The notes under the pieces: generated by a model | Seen by the model: only the letters and a program-made list of their open reading frames with translations | Databases searched by the model: none | What the model was told of the DNA's origin: nothing | Shown here: positions 25,856 through 34,267 of the stretch, in pieces | Numbering within the stretch: position 1 is the stretch's first letter | Layout of the letters: each line of letters opens with the position of its first letter | Made by a program: the position numbers and the translations under genes | Assembly (NCBI RefSeq): GCF_014204795.1 | Contig: NZ_JACHMB010000001.1 | Span: 3,100,001-3,164,000, forward strand | DNA from: Nonomuraea jabiensis | GTDB lineage: Bacteria > Actinomycetota > Actinomycetes > Streptosporangiales > Streptosporangiaceae | Reading direction: 5' to 3' | DNA: 64,000 nucleotides

Positions 25856-26650
25856 TCAGGCCGGCAGCACCTTGAAGCGGCGGTTGGCCAGGCTCGGGTT
25901 CTTGGCGCGTACGGCACGCAGCCGCTCCGCGCCGATGACGGCCGACGCCACCCCCGGGGCCTCGCCCGCCGACGCCACCACGGTGCCCATCGGGTCCACG
26001 ACCGCGCTCTGCCCGGTGCAGACCGGGCCGGTCTGGCCGCTGGCCAGGACGTAGGCGGTGTTCTCGATCGCGCGGGCGCGGACCAGCGTGATCCAGTGGT
26101 CCTCCTTGGCGGGGCCGGCGACCCACGCGGCGGGTACGACGAAGGCCTCGGCCCCCCCGTCGACCAGGAACCGGGCGATCTCCGGGAAGCGGAGGTCGTA
26201 GCAGGTCAGGACACCGAAAGTGAGCCCGTCCAGGGTGAAGACGAGCGGCTCGGGCGCGTGCGCCTGCACCCGGTCGGACTCGCGGTAGCCGAAGGCGTCG
26301 TAGAGGTGCACCTTGCGGTAGACGCCGAGCAGGTCGCCGCCCGCGTCCACGGCGAGCACGGTGTTGCTGGGCTTGCCGTGCTCCCCGGCGGGCGCCTCGG
26401 TCATGCCGGCGACGACGGCGATGCCGTGCCTCTTCGCCAGCGTGCCGATCGCGGTCGCGAAGGGCCCGTCGAGGTGCTCCGTCTCGGGGACGATGTCGGC
26501 CGTCACGTCCGGGTTGGAGTACATGGCGTTCTCCGGCAGGACGACGAGCCGTGCCCCCTGGGCCGCCGCCTGCTCGATCAGCCCGGTGGCGGCGTCGAGG
26601 TTGGCGGACTTGTCGGTGGTGGCGCTGAACTGTCCGACGGTGACGAGCAT
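25856..26650 (-). CDS. Carbon-nitrogen hydrolase (nitrilase superfamily amidase)
   Basis: A 264-residue enzyme with the Glu-Lys-Cys triad of the superfamily: Glu in LVVLPENAMY, Lys in YRKVHLYDAFGYRES and Cys in GVLTCYDLRFPE. Members cut linear amides, carbamoyl compounds or omega-amides. It lies 10 nt downstream of the aldolase gene on the same strand, so both form an operon. The neighbouring FadR-type regulator, peptide-type transporter and creatininase-family hydrolase suggest a role in breaking down an imported amide; the substrate is not known. ATG 26650 gives the full first strand. Confidence 0.9.
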   Translation of the reverse strand: MLVTVGQFSATTDKSANLDAATGLIEQAAAQGARLVVLPENAMYSNPDVTADIVPETEHLDGPFATAIGTLAKRHGIAVVAGMTEAPAGEHGKPSNTVLAVDAGGDLLGVYRKVHLYDAFGYRESDRVQAHAPEPLVFTLDGLTFGVLTCYDLRFPEIARFLVDGGAEAFVVPAAWVAGPAKEDHWITLVRARAIENTAYVLASGQTGPVCTGQSAVVDPMGTVVASAGEAPGVASAVIGAERLRAVRAKNPSLANRRFKVLPA

Positions 26651-26660
26651 GCGGGGTCTC

Positions 26661-27392
26661 CTAGTGGGTGAGTTCGTGGGTCTGGTCGAGCGCGGCCTTG
26701 AAACCGGCCATGATGGCGCCGTGCTCCATGGTCAGGACGAGCTGGTCGGCCCCGTTCTCCAGGGCGAACGCCTTCTCCTCCGGTGACCACGCGGGCAGCA
26801 CCCAGGGCTTGCCCGCGGCACGGGCCGCGTCCGCCACGATCTTGAGGTCGGCGAAGTCCCCCTCCGAGCGGGAGTAGGCGCCCCGGCCGCGGCGGATGGA
26901 CAGGTCGCTGGGCCCGACGAAGACGCCGTCGACCGTGTCGAGCGCGAGGATGTCGTCGATCTCCTCGATGGCGCCCGCGTCCTCGATCATCGGGTAGACG
27001 CGGGTCTCGCGATCTTGGCGTACGATCCACTCGTCGTCGAACCCGCCGTACCGCGCCGTTCGTCCGCCCGCGAAGCTTCTGTCGCCCCGAGGGGGAAACT
27101 TCCCGAAGGCGCAGACGGCGGCCGCGTGCGCGGCGCCCTCGATGTGCGGTACGACGACGGCGGTGGCGCCGAAGTCGAGGGCCTGCTGGATCGGCCCCCG
27201 CTCGGGCCCGAGCACCTTGGCCAGCACCTCCAGACCGAGACCACGGAGGAACGGGATGAAGCGTTCGAGGTCGGCCAGGTCGAAAGAGCCGTGTTCGATG
27301 TCGAGCACCACCGCGCCGTAGCCCAGGTCGGCCACGATCTCGGCGGCGGCGGAACTCGGACCGGACAGCCAGGCGGCGTATCTCCGCTGCAA
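26661..27392 (-). CDS. HpcH/HpaI-family aldolase/citrate lyase
   Basis: A 243-residue class II aldolase. Motifs are GYGAVVLDIEHGSFDLADL (acid/base and metal region), ATAVVVPHIEGAA, the metal-binding glutamate in YPMIEDAGAIE, and DGVFVGPSDLSI. Enzymes of this type split 4-hydroxy-2-oxo acids to pyruvate or a related keto acid and an aldehyde. TTG 27392 is chosen because AAGGAG lies 6 nt upstream and the family N-terminus follows at once; longer versions have no RBS. It is divergent from the FadR-type regulator across a palindromic operator. Confidence 0.85.
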   Translation of the reverse strand: MQRRYAAWLSGPSSAAAEIVADLGYGAVVLDIEHGSFDLADLERFIPFLRGLGLEVLAKVLGPERGPIQQALDFGATAVVVPHIEGAAHAAAVCAFGKFPPRGDRSFAGGRTARYGGFDDEWIVRQDRETRVYPMIEDAGAIEEIDDILALDTVDGVFVGPSDLSIRRGRGAYSRSEGDFADLKIVADAARAAGKPWVLPAWSPEEKAFALENGADQLVLTMEHGAIMAGFKAALDQTHELTH

Positions 27393-27422
27393 CGGATACT
27401 CCTTCTCACGATTAATATACGC

Positions 27423-27434
27423 TGTGTATACACA
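27423..27434. promoter_or_regulatory. FadR/GntR-type operator TGTGTATACACA
   Basis: A perfect 12-bp palindrome lies between the aldolase gene (leftward) and the regulator gene (rightward). It shares the core TGTATACA with the site at 34060-34069 upstream of the transporter operon. This is the form of many FadR-subfamily operators. Confidence 0.7.
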
Positions 27435-27450
27435 CGAGCGTGGGGGTGGC

Positions 27451-28131
27451 ATGAACTGGGAACCGGACATCGCGCCGGCGGCTACCGCGGGCGAGCGCGC
27501 CTACCGATGGACGCGTGAGGCGATCCTCGGCGGCCGGTTTCCCGAGGGGTCCTTCCTGGAGGAGAAGCTGGTCTGCGACGAGGCCGGCGTCTCGCGCACT
27601 CCCGTCCGTGAGGCGTTCCACCGCCTGGCGGCCGAGAAGTACATCGACCTCCTGCCCAGGCGCGGCGCGCAGGTGCGCAGCGTGACGGCCGCCGAGCTGT
27701 TCGAGACGTACGAGATGCGGCTGGTGCTCGAGATCCACGGCTTCCGGATCCTGTGCGACAAGAAGACCGACATCCCGCAGGAGCTGTCGGCGCACCTGGA
27801 CCTGATGGAGGATCCGGACATGGTGGCGCGGTGCAGGGCGGGCGACCGCGACGCGATCGCCGAGCACGCCAAGATGGACTTCTTCTTCCACTTCGCGTTC
27901 GTCAGGGCGACGGGCAACACCGTGCTGACCGACCTGTTCAGCAGCCTCCAGCCGCGGCACCAGCGGATCGGGGTCAGCGCCGTGGCGGCGCGCCCCGACC
28001 GGCTGGCGGTCATCAACCCCGAGCACCGCACCCTGCTCGCGGCCCTGACTATGCACGACTTCGACACCGCCGAACGCACCCTGCGCAACCATCTGCGGCC
28101 CGACGAGCGGGTGGTCTCCCACCTGAGGTGA
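27451..28131 (+). CDS. GntR-family (FadR subfamily) transcriptional regulator
   Basis: A 226-residue regulator. Residues 12-80 are a GntR winged helix (LVCDEAGVSRTPVREAFHRL). Residues 90-215 are an all-helical FCD effector domain; AKMDFFFHFAFVRATGN and NPEHRTLLAALTMHDFDTAE contain the usual metal/ligand histidines. It most likely controls the aldolase-nitrilase operon and the convergent transporter operon through the two TGTATACA-type sites. ATG 27451 is preferred to an upstream ATG at 27424 because GGGGGTGG lies just before it and the upstream ATG is inside the operator. Confidence 0.9.
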   Translation: MNWEPDIAPAATAGERAYRWTREAILGGRFPEGSFLEEKLVCDEAGVSRTPVREAFHRLAAEKYIDLLPRRGAQVRSVTAAELFETYEMRLVLEIHGFRILCDKKTDIPQELSAHLDLMEDPDMVARCRAGDRDAIAEHAKMDFFFHFAFVRATGNTVLTDLFSSLQPRHQRIGVSAVAARPDRLAVINPEHRTLLAALTMHDFDTAERTLRNHLRPDERVVSHLR

Positions 28132-29781
28132 TCACTTGGCGATCGCCCGCCACAGCTCGCGGCGCTCGGCCTGCTCGGCGGGGTCGGGCACCGGCGCCGC
28201 CGCGACCAGCCTCCTGGTGTAGTCCGTACGGGGATCGTTCAGCACCTCGCGGGCCGGGCCGTGCTCGACCATCCGCCCGTGCTGCAGCACGGCGACGTCG
28301 TGCGCGAGCAGCTCGACCACGCCCAGGTCGTGGCTGATGAACAGGCAGGAGAAACCGAGCCTGTCCTGCAGCTCCTGGAACAACCGCAGCACCGTGGCCT
28401 GCACGGAGACGTCCAGCGCCGAGGTGGGCTCGTCGGCGATGAGCAGTTCGGGCTCCAGCGCCAGCGCGCGGGCGATCCCGACGCGCTGCCGCTGGCCGCC
28501 CGACAGCTCGTGCGGGAACCTGCCGGCCCAGCTCCTGGGCAGCTCCACCTGGTCGAGCAGTTCCAGCACCCGCTCGCGGACGGCGGCGCGGCCCGCGTAC
28601 CGGTTGATGAGCATCGGGGCCGCGATCGAGTCGCCGATCGACCGGCGCGGGTCGAGCGAGGAGCCCGGGTCCTGGAAGACCATCGAGTACTTCCTGCGGA
28701 ACTCGCGCAGCTCCCTGGCGCCGAGCCCGGTCACGTCACGTCCGCAGATCTCGATCGTGCCGGCCGTGGCGCGTACCAGCCCGACGATGGCCCGGCCGAT
28801 CGTGGACTTGCCCGAGCCCGACTCGCCCACCAGGCCGAGAACCTTCCCCTTCCCGATCTCGAAGCTGATGTCGTGCACCGCTTTGAACCCTTTGCGACCC
28901 AGCCGCCCGGGGTACTCGACCTGGAGGCCGGCGACCCGGAGCGTGGCGTCCTGCGGCGTGTCGCCGCCGGGCAGCGCGGGCTCGGACTGGCCGCGCCGGG
29001 GCACCGCGGACAGCAGCCTGGCGGTGTACTCGTGCCGGGGTTCGGCGAACAGCCGGGCGACCGGGGCCTCCTCCACGACCTCGCCCTGCTTCATCACCAC
29101 CACCCGGTCGGCCAGGTCGGCGACCACGCCCATGTCATGGGTGATGACCACGACCGCCGAGCCGAGGTCCTTCTGCAGGCGGCGCAGCAGTTCCAGGATC
29201 TCCGCCTGCACCGTGACGTCGAGGGCCGTGGTCGGCTCGTCGGCGATGATGACCTCGGGCGACCAGACGATCGCCATCGCGATCATCGCCCGCTGCCGCT
29301 GGCCGCCGGAGAGCTGGTGCGGGTAGCTGTCGATCCGCGACTCCGGCTCCGGGATGCCGACCTTTCTCAGCAGCTCCAACGTACGCGAGCGGGCCTCGGC
29401 GGCCGGTACGCGCTCGTGGCACCGGATCGCCTCGATGATCTGTTCGCCGATGGTGTAGACGGGGTTCAGCGCGGTCATCGGCTCCTGGAAGATCATCGCG
29501 ATCCGCTTGCCCCGGATGTCGCGCAGGGCCTCCTCGCCGAGGTCGAGCAGCTCGGTGTCGCCGTACCGGATGCTGCCGCGGCGGCGCGCGTTCTTCGCCA
29601 GCAGCCCGAGCACCGACATCGAGCTGACGGACTTGCCCGAGCCGGACTCCCCGACGAGCGCCACCACCTCGCCCTTGGCGACCGCGAAGCTGACGTTCTT
29701 GACGGCGGGCACCCACTCGCCCGCGATCTGGAAGTCCACCGAGAGCCCCTCGACCGAGAGGATCGGCTCCGCGGGTGTCAT
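28132..29781 (-). CDS. Dipeptide/oligopeptide-type ABC transporter, fused double ATPase (DppDF-like)
   Basis: A 549-residue protein with two complete ABC domains. The first has GESGSGKSVSS, LSGGQRQRAMIAMA and VIIADEPTTALDV; the second has GESGSGKSTIG, LSGGQRQRVGIARA and LLIADEPTSALDV. Each is followed by the short C-terminal extension of oligopeptide transporters (EYTARLLSAVP and DYTRRLVAAAP). It energises the two permeases encoded at 30592-32408. ATG 29781 overlaps the creatininase-family stop by 4 nt. The stop abuts the stop of the convergent regulator gene without a gap. Confidence 0.93.
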   Translation of the reverse strand: MTPAEPILSVEGLSVDFQIAGEWVPAVKNVSFAVAKGEVVALVGESGSGKSVSSMSVLGLLAKNARRRGSIRYGDTELLDLGEEALRDIRGKRIAMIFQEPMTALNPVYTIGEQIIEAIRCHERVPAAEARSRTLELLRKVGIPEPESRIDSYPHQLSGGQRQRAMIAMAIVWSPEVIIADEPTTALDVTVQAEILELLRRLQKDLGSAVVVITHDMGVVADLADRVVVMKQGEVVEEAPVARLFAEPRHEYTARLLSAVPRRGQSEPALPGGDTPQDATLRVAGLQVEYPGRLGRKGFKAVHDISFEIGKGKVLGLVGESGSGKSTIGRAIVGLVRATAGTIEICGRDVTGLGARELREFRRKYSMVFQDPGSSLDPRRSIGDSIAAPMLINRYAGRAAVRERVLELLDQVELPRSWAGRFPHELSGGQRQRVGIARALALEPELLIADEPTSALDVSVQATVLRLFQELQDRLGFSCLFISHDLGVVELLAHDVAVLQHGRMVEHGPAREVLNDPRTDYTRRLVAAAPVPDPAEQAERRELWRAIAK

Positions 29782-30578
29782 GCGTCCACCGAGGTGTTCC
29801 GGTCGTATTCCTGTATGTAGGCGGAGCAGAAGCCGATGACCCGCTCGATCCAGATCTCGCCCGTCTTCGCGCTGCCGAGACTCACGTCGCCGGTGCAGCC
29901 GGTCGCGCTCACCTCGGAGAAGTCCCACAGGACGGTCCCGCGCACGTCGTGCCCCGGGATCGCCGCCTCCGTGTAGCTCGTCGGGCTCCAGCCGCTGCTC
30001 GAGGCCAGGCCGCCCGCGACGGCCAGCTCGCTCTGGACCTGGTCGGGGAACATCGCGAGCATCGCGGAGTGCTCGGGCTCGGCGCCGTGGCCGTACGCCT
30101 TGGCCGGGTCGTCGTACACGTCCCGCATGAGCGCGTAGCCGAGCTGCCACGGGTACAGGTGGCCGACGAGAACGCCCAGGTCATGGCGGGCCTGGAGGCC
30201 GGCGTCGATGACGGGCCCGACGTTGCCGCCGTTGTTGTTGACGATGATCACGCGACGGAAGCCCGACTGCACGAGCGCCTCGATGATCTCGTACGTGACA
30301 GCGCGCAGCGTCGCCTGGCTCAGGGAGAGGTTGCCGTTGAAGCCGCGGAACACCCCGGAGTGACCGTAGTGGAGGGCGGGCGCGACATAGCACCCGTTCT
30401 CCTTGGCCAGCTTGTCGGCCACCCATTCCGCCACGATGGAGTCCTCGTGGATCGGCAGGTGCGGGCCGTGCTGCTCGACCGCGCCGATCGGCAACAGGAT
30501 GATCGGATCCCGTTCCGCCAGCTCCTTGACCTGGGTCCAGGACAGCTCGCCGAGCCTGTGGGTCGAAGGGAGGGTCAT
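29778..30578 (-). CDS. Creatininase-family amidohydrolase with altered metal site
   Basis: A 266-residue member of the creatininase/creatinine amidohydrolase family. LLPIGAVEQHGPHLPIHEDS supplies Glu35, His37 and Asp46 of the binuclear metal site. The usual NGHGGN motif reads NNNGGN here (Asn116 in place of a metal-ligand His), and the later HGAEPEHS keeps a Glu and His. The family opens cyclic amides such as creatinine or acts on formamides. Its place inside the transporter operon suggests that it processes the imported compound. ATG 30578 with AAAGGA upstream gives the family start. Confidence 0.85.
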   Translation of the reverse strand: MTLPSTHRLGELSWTQVKELAERDPIILLPIGAVEQHGPHLPIHEDSIVAEWVADKLAKENGCYVAPALHYGHSGVFRGFNGNLSLSQATLRAVTYEIIEALVQSGFRRVIIVNNNGGNVGPVIDAGLQARHDLGVLVGHLYPWQLGYALMRDVYDDPAKAYGHGAEPEHSAMLAMFPDQVQSELAVAGGLASSSGWSPTSYTEAAIPGHDVRGTVLWDFSEVSATGCTGDVSLGSAKTGEIWIERVIGFCSAYIQEYDRNTSVDA

Positions 30579-30591
30579 GAACGCGTTCCTT

Positions 30592-31461
30592 TCAGTTGGT
30601 GCCACGGCGGCGCGGGTCGAGCAGGTCACGGATGCCGTCCCCGAACACGTTGAGCGCGAGGACGACGAGGATGATGAGCACGGACGGGTAGAGCAGCAGC
30701 GTCGGCTGGACCTCCAGGAAGTCGCGGCCCGAGCCGACCATCGTCCCCAGCGAGGGCAGCGGCGGCTGCGCGCCGAGGCCGAGGAAGCTCAGGCCGGCCT
30801 CCATCTGGATGGCGAAGCTCACCGACAGGCTCAGCTGGACGATGATGGGCGCCGCCACGTTCGGCAGGATCGTCCGGACGAGGATTCCCGCGGGCCGCGC
30901 GCCCATGATCTTCGAGGCTTCGACGTACTCCAGGTTCCGGATGGCCAGAACCTGCGTGTAGACGATCCTGGTGAACCTCGGGATGTACAGGACGCCGATC
31001 ACCAGGACGACGTTCACCAGGGCCGGGCCCATGATCGCCACGACGGCGATGGCCAGCACGATCGGGGGGAAGCTCAGCAGGACGTCGATGCCGCGCATGA
31101 TGATCGTCGAGGCCCAGCGGCCGACGTACCCGGCCACGAGCCCGAGCGCGACGCCGATGACCGCCGCCACCAGCACCGCCGACAGCGCCACCCCGAGCGA
31201 CACCTGGAGTCCGATCAGCAGGCGCGACAGGACGTCGCGTCCGAAGTCGTCGATGCCGAGCACCGAGGCCGAGGTCAGCGGCTTGCCGACGATGTCGCGG
31301 TAGTCGTACGGCGCGATCAGCCTGGCGAACAGCGTGACGATCGCGACCAGCAGCAGGAAGGCGCCCGCGACGGACGTCCTGCGGTTGGACAGCATGCGCC
31401 GGAGAAAGGTCTTCTTGTCGGCGTTCCCGATCGCGGGCGCGCCTGACAGCACGGTGGCCAT
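30592..31461 (-). CDS. ABC transporter permease, DppC-like
   Basis: A 289-residue inner-membrane permease with a leading cytoplasmic segment and five to six helices. NRRTSVAGAFLLLVAIVTLFA, then GIDDFGRDVLSRLL, is the DppC/OppC N-terminal signature. The coupling motif EYVEASKIMGARPAGILVRTILPN contacts the ATPase. The gene lies 2 nt after the DppB-like gene on the same strand and 13 nt before the creatininase-family gene. It should form the channel with the DppB-like subunit. Confidence 0.93.
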   Translation of the reverse strand: MATVLSGAPAIGNADKKTFLRRMLSNRRTSVAGAFLLLVAIVTLFARLIAPYDYRDIVGKPLTSASVLGIDDFGRDVLSRLLIGLQVSLGVALSAVLVAAVIGVALGLVAGYVGRWASTIIMRGIDVLLSFPPIVLAIAVVAIMGPALVNVVLVIGVLYIPRFTRIVYTQVLAIRNLEYVEASKIMGARPAGILVRTILPNVAAPIIVQLSLSVSFAIQMEAGLSFLGLGAQPPLPSLGTMVGSGRDFLEVQPTLLLYPSVLIILVVLALNVFGDGIRDLLDPRRRGTN

Positions 31462-31463
31462 GA

Positions 31464-32408
31464 TCAGTTGTCCTCCGCCCGGGGGTCGAGTGCCCTGGCG
31501 ACCAGGTCTCCGACCAGGTTGACCAGGATGACGATGGTGGCCGCGGCGAGGACGACGGCCTGGATGACGGGATAGTCGCGCTGCCCCACGGCGTTCATGA
31601 GCAGGGAGCTCATCCCGGGCCACCCGAAGATGGTCTCCACCAGGACCGTGCTCCCGATCAGCGTCGTCAGCTCGACCGTCGTCACGGAGACCACGGCGAG
31701 CAGCGCCGTACGCAGCGCGTGCCGGTTGATGACGTGCTTCTCGACCAGACCCTTCGCCCGTGCCGTGCGGACGTAGTCGGCGTTGAGCGTCTCCAGCATC
31801 GACGCCCTGGTCATCCTCGTCACCACCGCGCACGAGGCCGCCGTCAGCGTGGCCACGGGCAGGACGAGGATCTGCAGGTGGGCGAGCGGATCCTCGAACG
31901 GCGAGGCGAACCGGCGCGGCGGCAGGATCGGGATGAAGAACGCGAACACCAGCAGCAGCAGGGTGCCGATCACGAACACGGGCAGCGAGATCCCGAAGAT
32001 CGACCCGGCGACCAGCGCGTGGTCCGCCGGCTTGTCGGCGCGCGTGGCGGCGATCCGGCCCAGCGCGATGCCGACCACCAGCGAGATCGCCAGCGCGATG
32101 AGGACGAGCTCCAGCGAGTTGCCGATCCGGGACGGCAGGTCCTGCATCACCGGGCGGCCGCTGATCAGCGAGGTGCCGAGGTCGCCCTGGAACAGCCGGG
32201 TCCAGAACCCGACGAACTGGCTGAAGAACGGCTCTTCGAGGTGCATCGCGGCCCGGGTGGCGGCGATCTGCTCGTCGGTGGCCGCGTCGCCGAGCACCGC
32301 CCTGGCCGGATCGCCGGGGATGAGCCGTACCAGGAAGAACACGATGGTTCCGACGAGCAGCAACTGCAGGATCGCCTGGGCGAACCGCTTGGCCAGGAAA
32401 CGCCTCAC
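31464..32408 (-). CDS. ABC transporter permease, DppB-like
   Basis: A 314-residue permease with six helices. The start RRFLAKRFAQAILQLLLVGTI and IPGDPARAVLG are typical of DppB/OppB; the EAA-like coupling loop is DYVRTARAKGLVEKHVINRH. GTG 32408 overlaps the stop of the substrate-binding protein gene by 4 nt (GTGA), so the two are translationally coupled. Confidence 0.93.
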   Translation of the reverse strand: MRRFLAKRFAQAILQLLLVGTIVFFLVRLIPGDPARAVLGDAATDEQIAATRAAMHLEEPFFSQFVGFWTRLFQGDLGTSLISGRPVMQDLPSRIGNSLELVLIALAISLVVGIALGRIAATRADKPADHALVAGSIFGISLPVFVIGTLLLLVFAFFIPILPPRRFASPFEDPLAHLQILVLPVATLTAASCAVVTRMTRASMLETLNADYVRTARAKGLVEKHVINRHALRTALLAVVSVTTVELTTLIGSTVLVETIFGWPGMSSLLMNAVGQRDYPVIQAVVLAAATIVILVNLVGDLVARALDPRAEDN

Positions 32409-33994
32409 GCCGTCTTCTCCATCCAGGTCCGGCGCAGGGCCGTGGCGGTCCAGGCGCCCTTCGGGGGGTGCTCGTAGCCCTTGACGTGGTTGTAGTGCGC
32501 CTCGCCCTGCTCGCGGCGGATCGTGTACGTCATCGGGACCAGCTCCAGGGCCCGTTTCTCGACGTCCAGGTAGATCTCGTTGCGCAGGCTCTGGTCGGAG
32601 GTCCTGCGTGCCTGGGTCAGCAGCTCGTCGATCCTGTCGTCGGCGAAGTCGAGGTTCTTGGCGAAGGTGCCGGTGCTGCCGATGAAGTCGCCGAGCGAGG
32701 CGGGATCGCCGAACTTCGGCGCCGTCCCCCAGGAGTGGACGGGGAAGGCCTTGGTCGACACGCTGGAGCGGAAGGTCAGCCACTCCTGCTGGGTGAGGTT
32801 CACGTTCAGTCCCGCGGCGCGCAGGCCGGGCAGCATCGCCTGCGCGGGCCTGGCGATGACCGAGTACGAGCTGGTGGTCACCACCGGCAGCGTCAGGCCC
32901 TCCTGCCCGGCCTGTTTGAGCAGGAATCTGGCCTGTTCCGGGTCGTAGGGCATGGAGCCGGCGAGCTGGGGCGCGTACGGGGCGAAGGTCTCCGACATCA
33001 GGGCGCCGTCCATCGGCCTGCCGTGCCCCAGCAGCGCGGTGTCCAGGACGGACTGCCTGTTGATCGACATCGCGACGGCCTTGCGGACGCGTACGTCGTC
33101 GAAGGGACGCCGGCTGGTCACGAAGCCGACGAAGCCGAACCCGAAGGTCTTGTCCGAGACGAACCGCAGCCGCGGGTTCTCGGAGATGACGCCGACGTGG
33201 GTGGCCGGGACGTAGTCGATCATGTCCACGGTCGCCGTACGCAGCGCCGTCACGCGGGCGTAGTCGTCGCCCATCGGCTGGAAGACGATCCCGTTGAGGT
33301 ACGGCAGGCCGTCCTCGAAGTAGTTCTCGAACCGGACGAAGGTGGTGCTCACCCCCGGGATGCGCTCCACGAACCGGAACGGTCCGGTGCCCATGACCTG
33401 CGTCTTGGTGTTCGCCCCCGACTCGATCCACTTCCTGGAGACGATGTTGGTGGTGGGCGCGGCCAGGGCGAACGGGAAGGCCACGTCGGGCTGCTTGAAC
33501 CGGAACACCACGGTGGTGGCGTCGGGCGCCTCGACGGAGGCCACCTGGTCGAGCAGCGGCGCCGACGCCGCGGCGGTCGCCTTGTCCATCATGCGGCGGA
33601 AGGAGAAGACCACGTCGTCGGCCGTCATCGCGGACCCGTCGTGGAAGCTGACCCCCGAATGCAGCTTGACCTTGTAGGTCAGCTCGTCGGCCCACCCGAA
33701 CTCGGTCGCGAGGTCACCGACGATCTCTCCGGCTCCGTTGTACTGGACCAGCCCGTTGTAGGCGAGCTGGCGCAGGTAGTCGGAGGCGCTGCCGCTGGTG
33801 AGGTGGGGGTCGAGGTTGGCCGGGTCGGTGGAGAGACCGAAATACAGCACCCCGCCGCGATTCGGTCCACCGCCCTCGCGGATTTCCTGCATCGATACGG
33901 GCAAGGTCTCTGGGCTGCCGCAGGCCGTCAGGGCAGAGGCCCCCAGGGTGGCTACGCTTCCGGCGAGAAATCCTCGCCTGCTGATCACTGCCAT
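32405..33994 (-). CDS. Substrate-binding lipoprotein of the peptide/amide ABC transporter
   Basis: A 529-residue extracellular solute-binding protein, family 5. The N-terminus SRRGFLAGSVATLGASALTAC combines a twin-arginine-like motif with a lipobox (LTAC, lipid-modified Cys25). Core motifs DPANLDPHLTSGS, YKVKLHSGVSFHDGSAMTADD and DVRVRKAVAMSINRQSVL define the family. It is the first gene of the operon that continues with DppB, DppC, the creatininase-family hydrolase and DppDF. The operator at 34060-34069 is 66 nt upstream of ATG 33994. Confidence 0.92.
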   Translation of the reverse strand: MAVISRRGFLAGSVATLGASALTACGSPETLPVSMQEIREGGGPNRGGVLYFGLSTDPANLDPHLTSGSASDYLRQLAYNGLVQYNGAGEIVGDLATEFGWADELTYKVKLHSGVSFHDGSAMTADDVVFSFRRMMDKATAAASAPLLDQVASVEAPDATTVVFRFKQPDVAFPFALAAPTTNIVSRKWIESGANTKTQVMGTGPFRFVERIPGVSTTFVRFENYFEDGLPYLNGIVFQPMGDDYARVTALRTATVDMIDYVPATHVGVISENPRLRFVSDKTFGFGFVGFVTSRRPFDDVRVRKAVAMSINRQSVLDTALLGHGRPMDGALMSETFAPYAPQLAGSMPYDPEQARFLLKQAGQEGLTLPVVTTSSYSVIARPAQAMLPGLRAAGLNVNLTQQEWLTFRSSVSTKAFPVHSWGTAPKFGDPASLGDFIGSTGTFAKNLDFADDRIDELLTQARRTSDQSLRNEIYLDVEKRALELVPMTYTIRREQGEAHYNHVKGYEHPPKGAWTATALRRTWMEKTA

Positions 33995-34059
33995 GACATC
34001 TCCGCCTCGTCAGGGCCTGGCACTGAGTCGTTGGGTTGGGGATCCATCAGGTATTGCGT

Positions 34060-34069
34060 ATGTATACAT
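34060..34069. promoter_or_regulatory. Second FadR/GntR-type operator, ATGTATACAT
   Basis: A 10-bp perfect palindrome upstream of the substrate-binding protein gene. It shares TGTATACA with the site next to the regulator gene (27423-27434), which ties the two divergently placed operons into one regulon. Confidence 0.65.
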
Positions 34070-34267
34070 GGCGTTCACATCAGGGTCAACGGGTTGCAGC
34101 CTGGCAGAATTTGAGATACCGGCCAGCACAAAACACGCACTGATGCGAGCGACCCGATACCTCCCGCCCGGCCCGCACCCACCGTGACCTGCGCCTTGCA
34201 CGGCGACTCGGAGCCGTATCAGAGCGATGTCAGGTCCGTGTTAGGTCGCCGGGCCACCATTCTCGGC

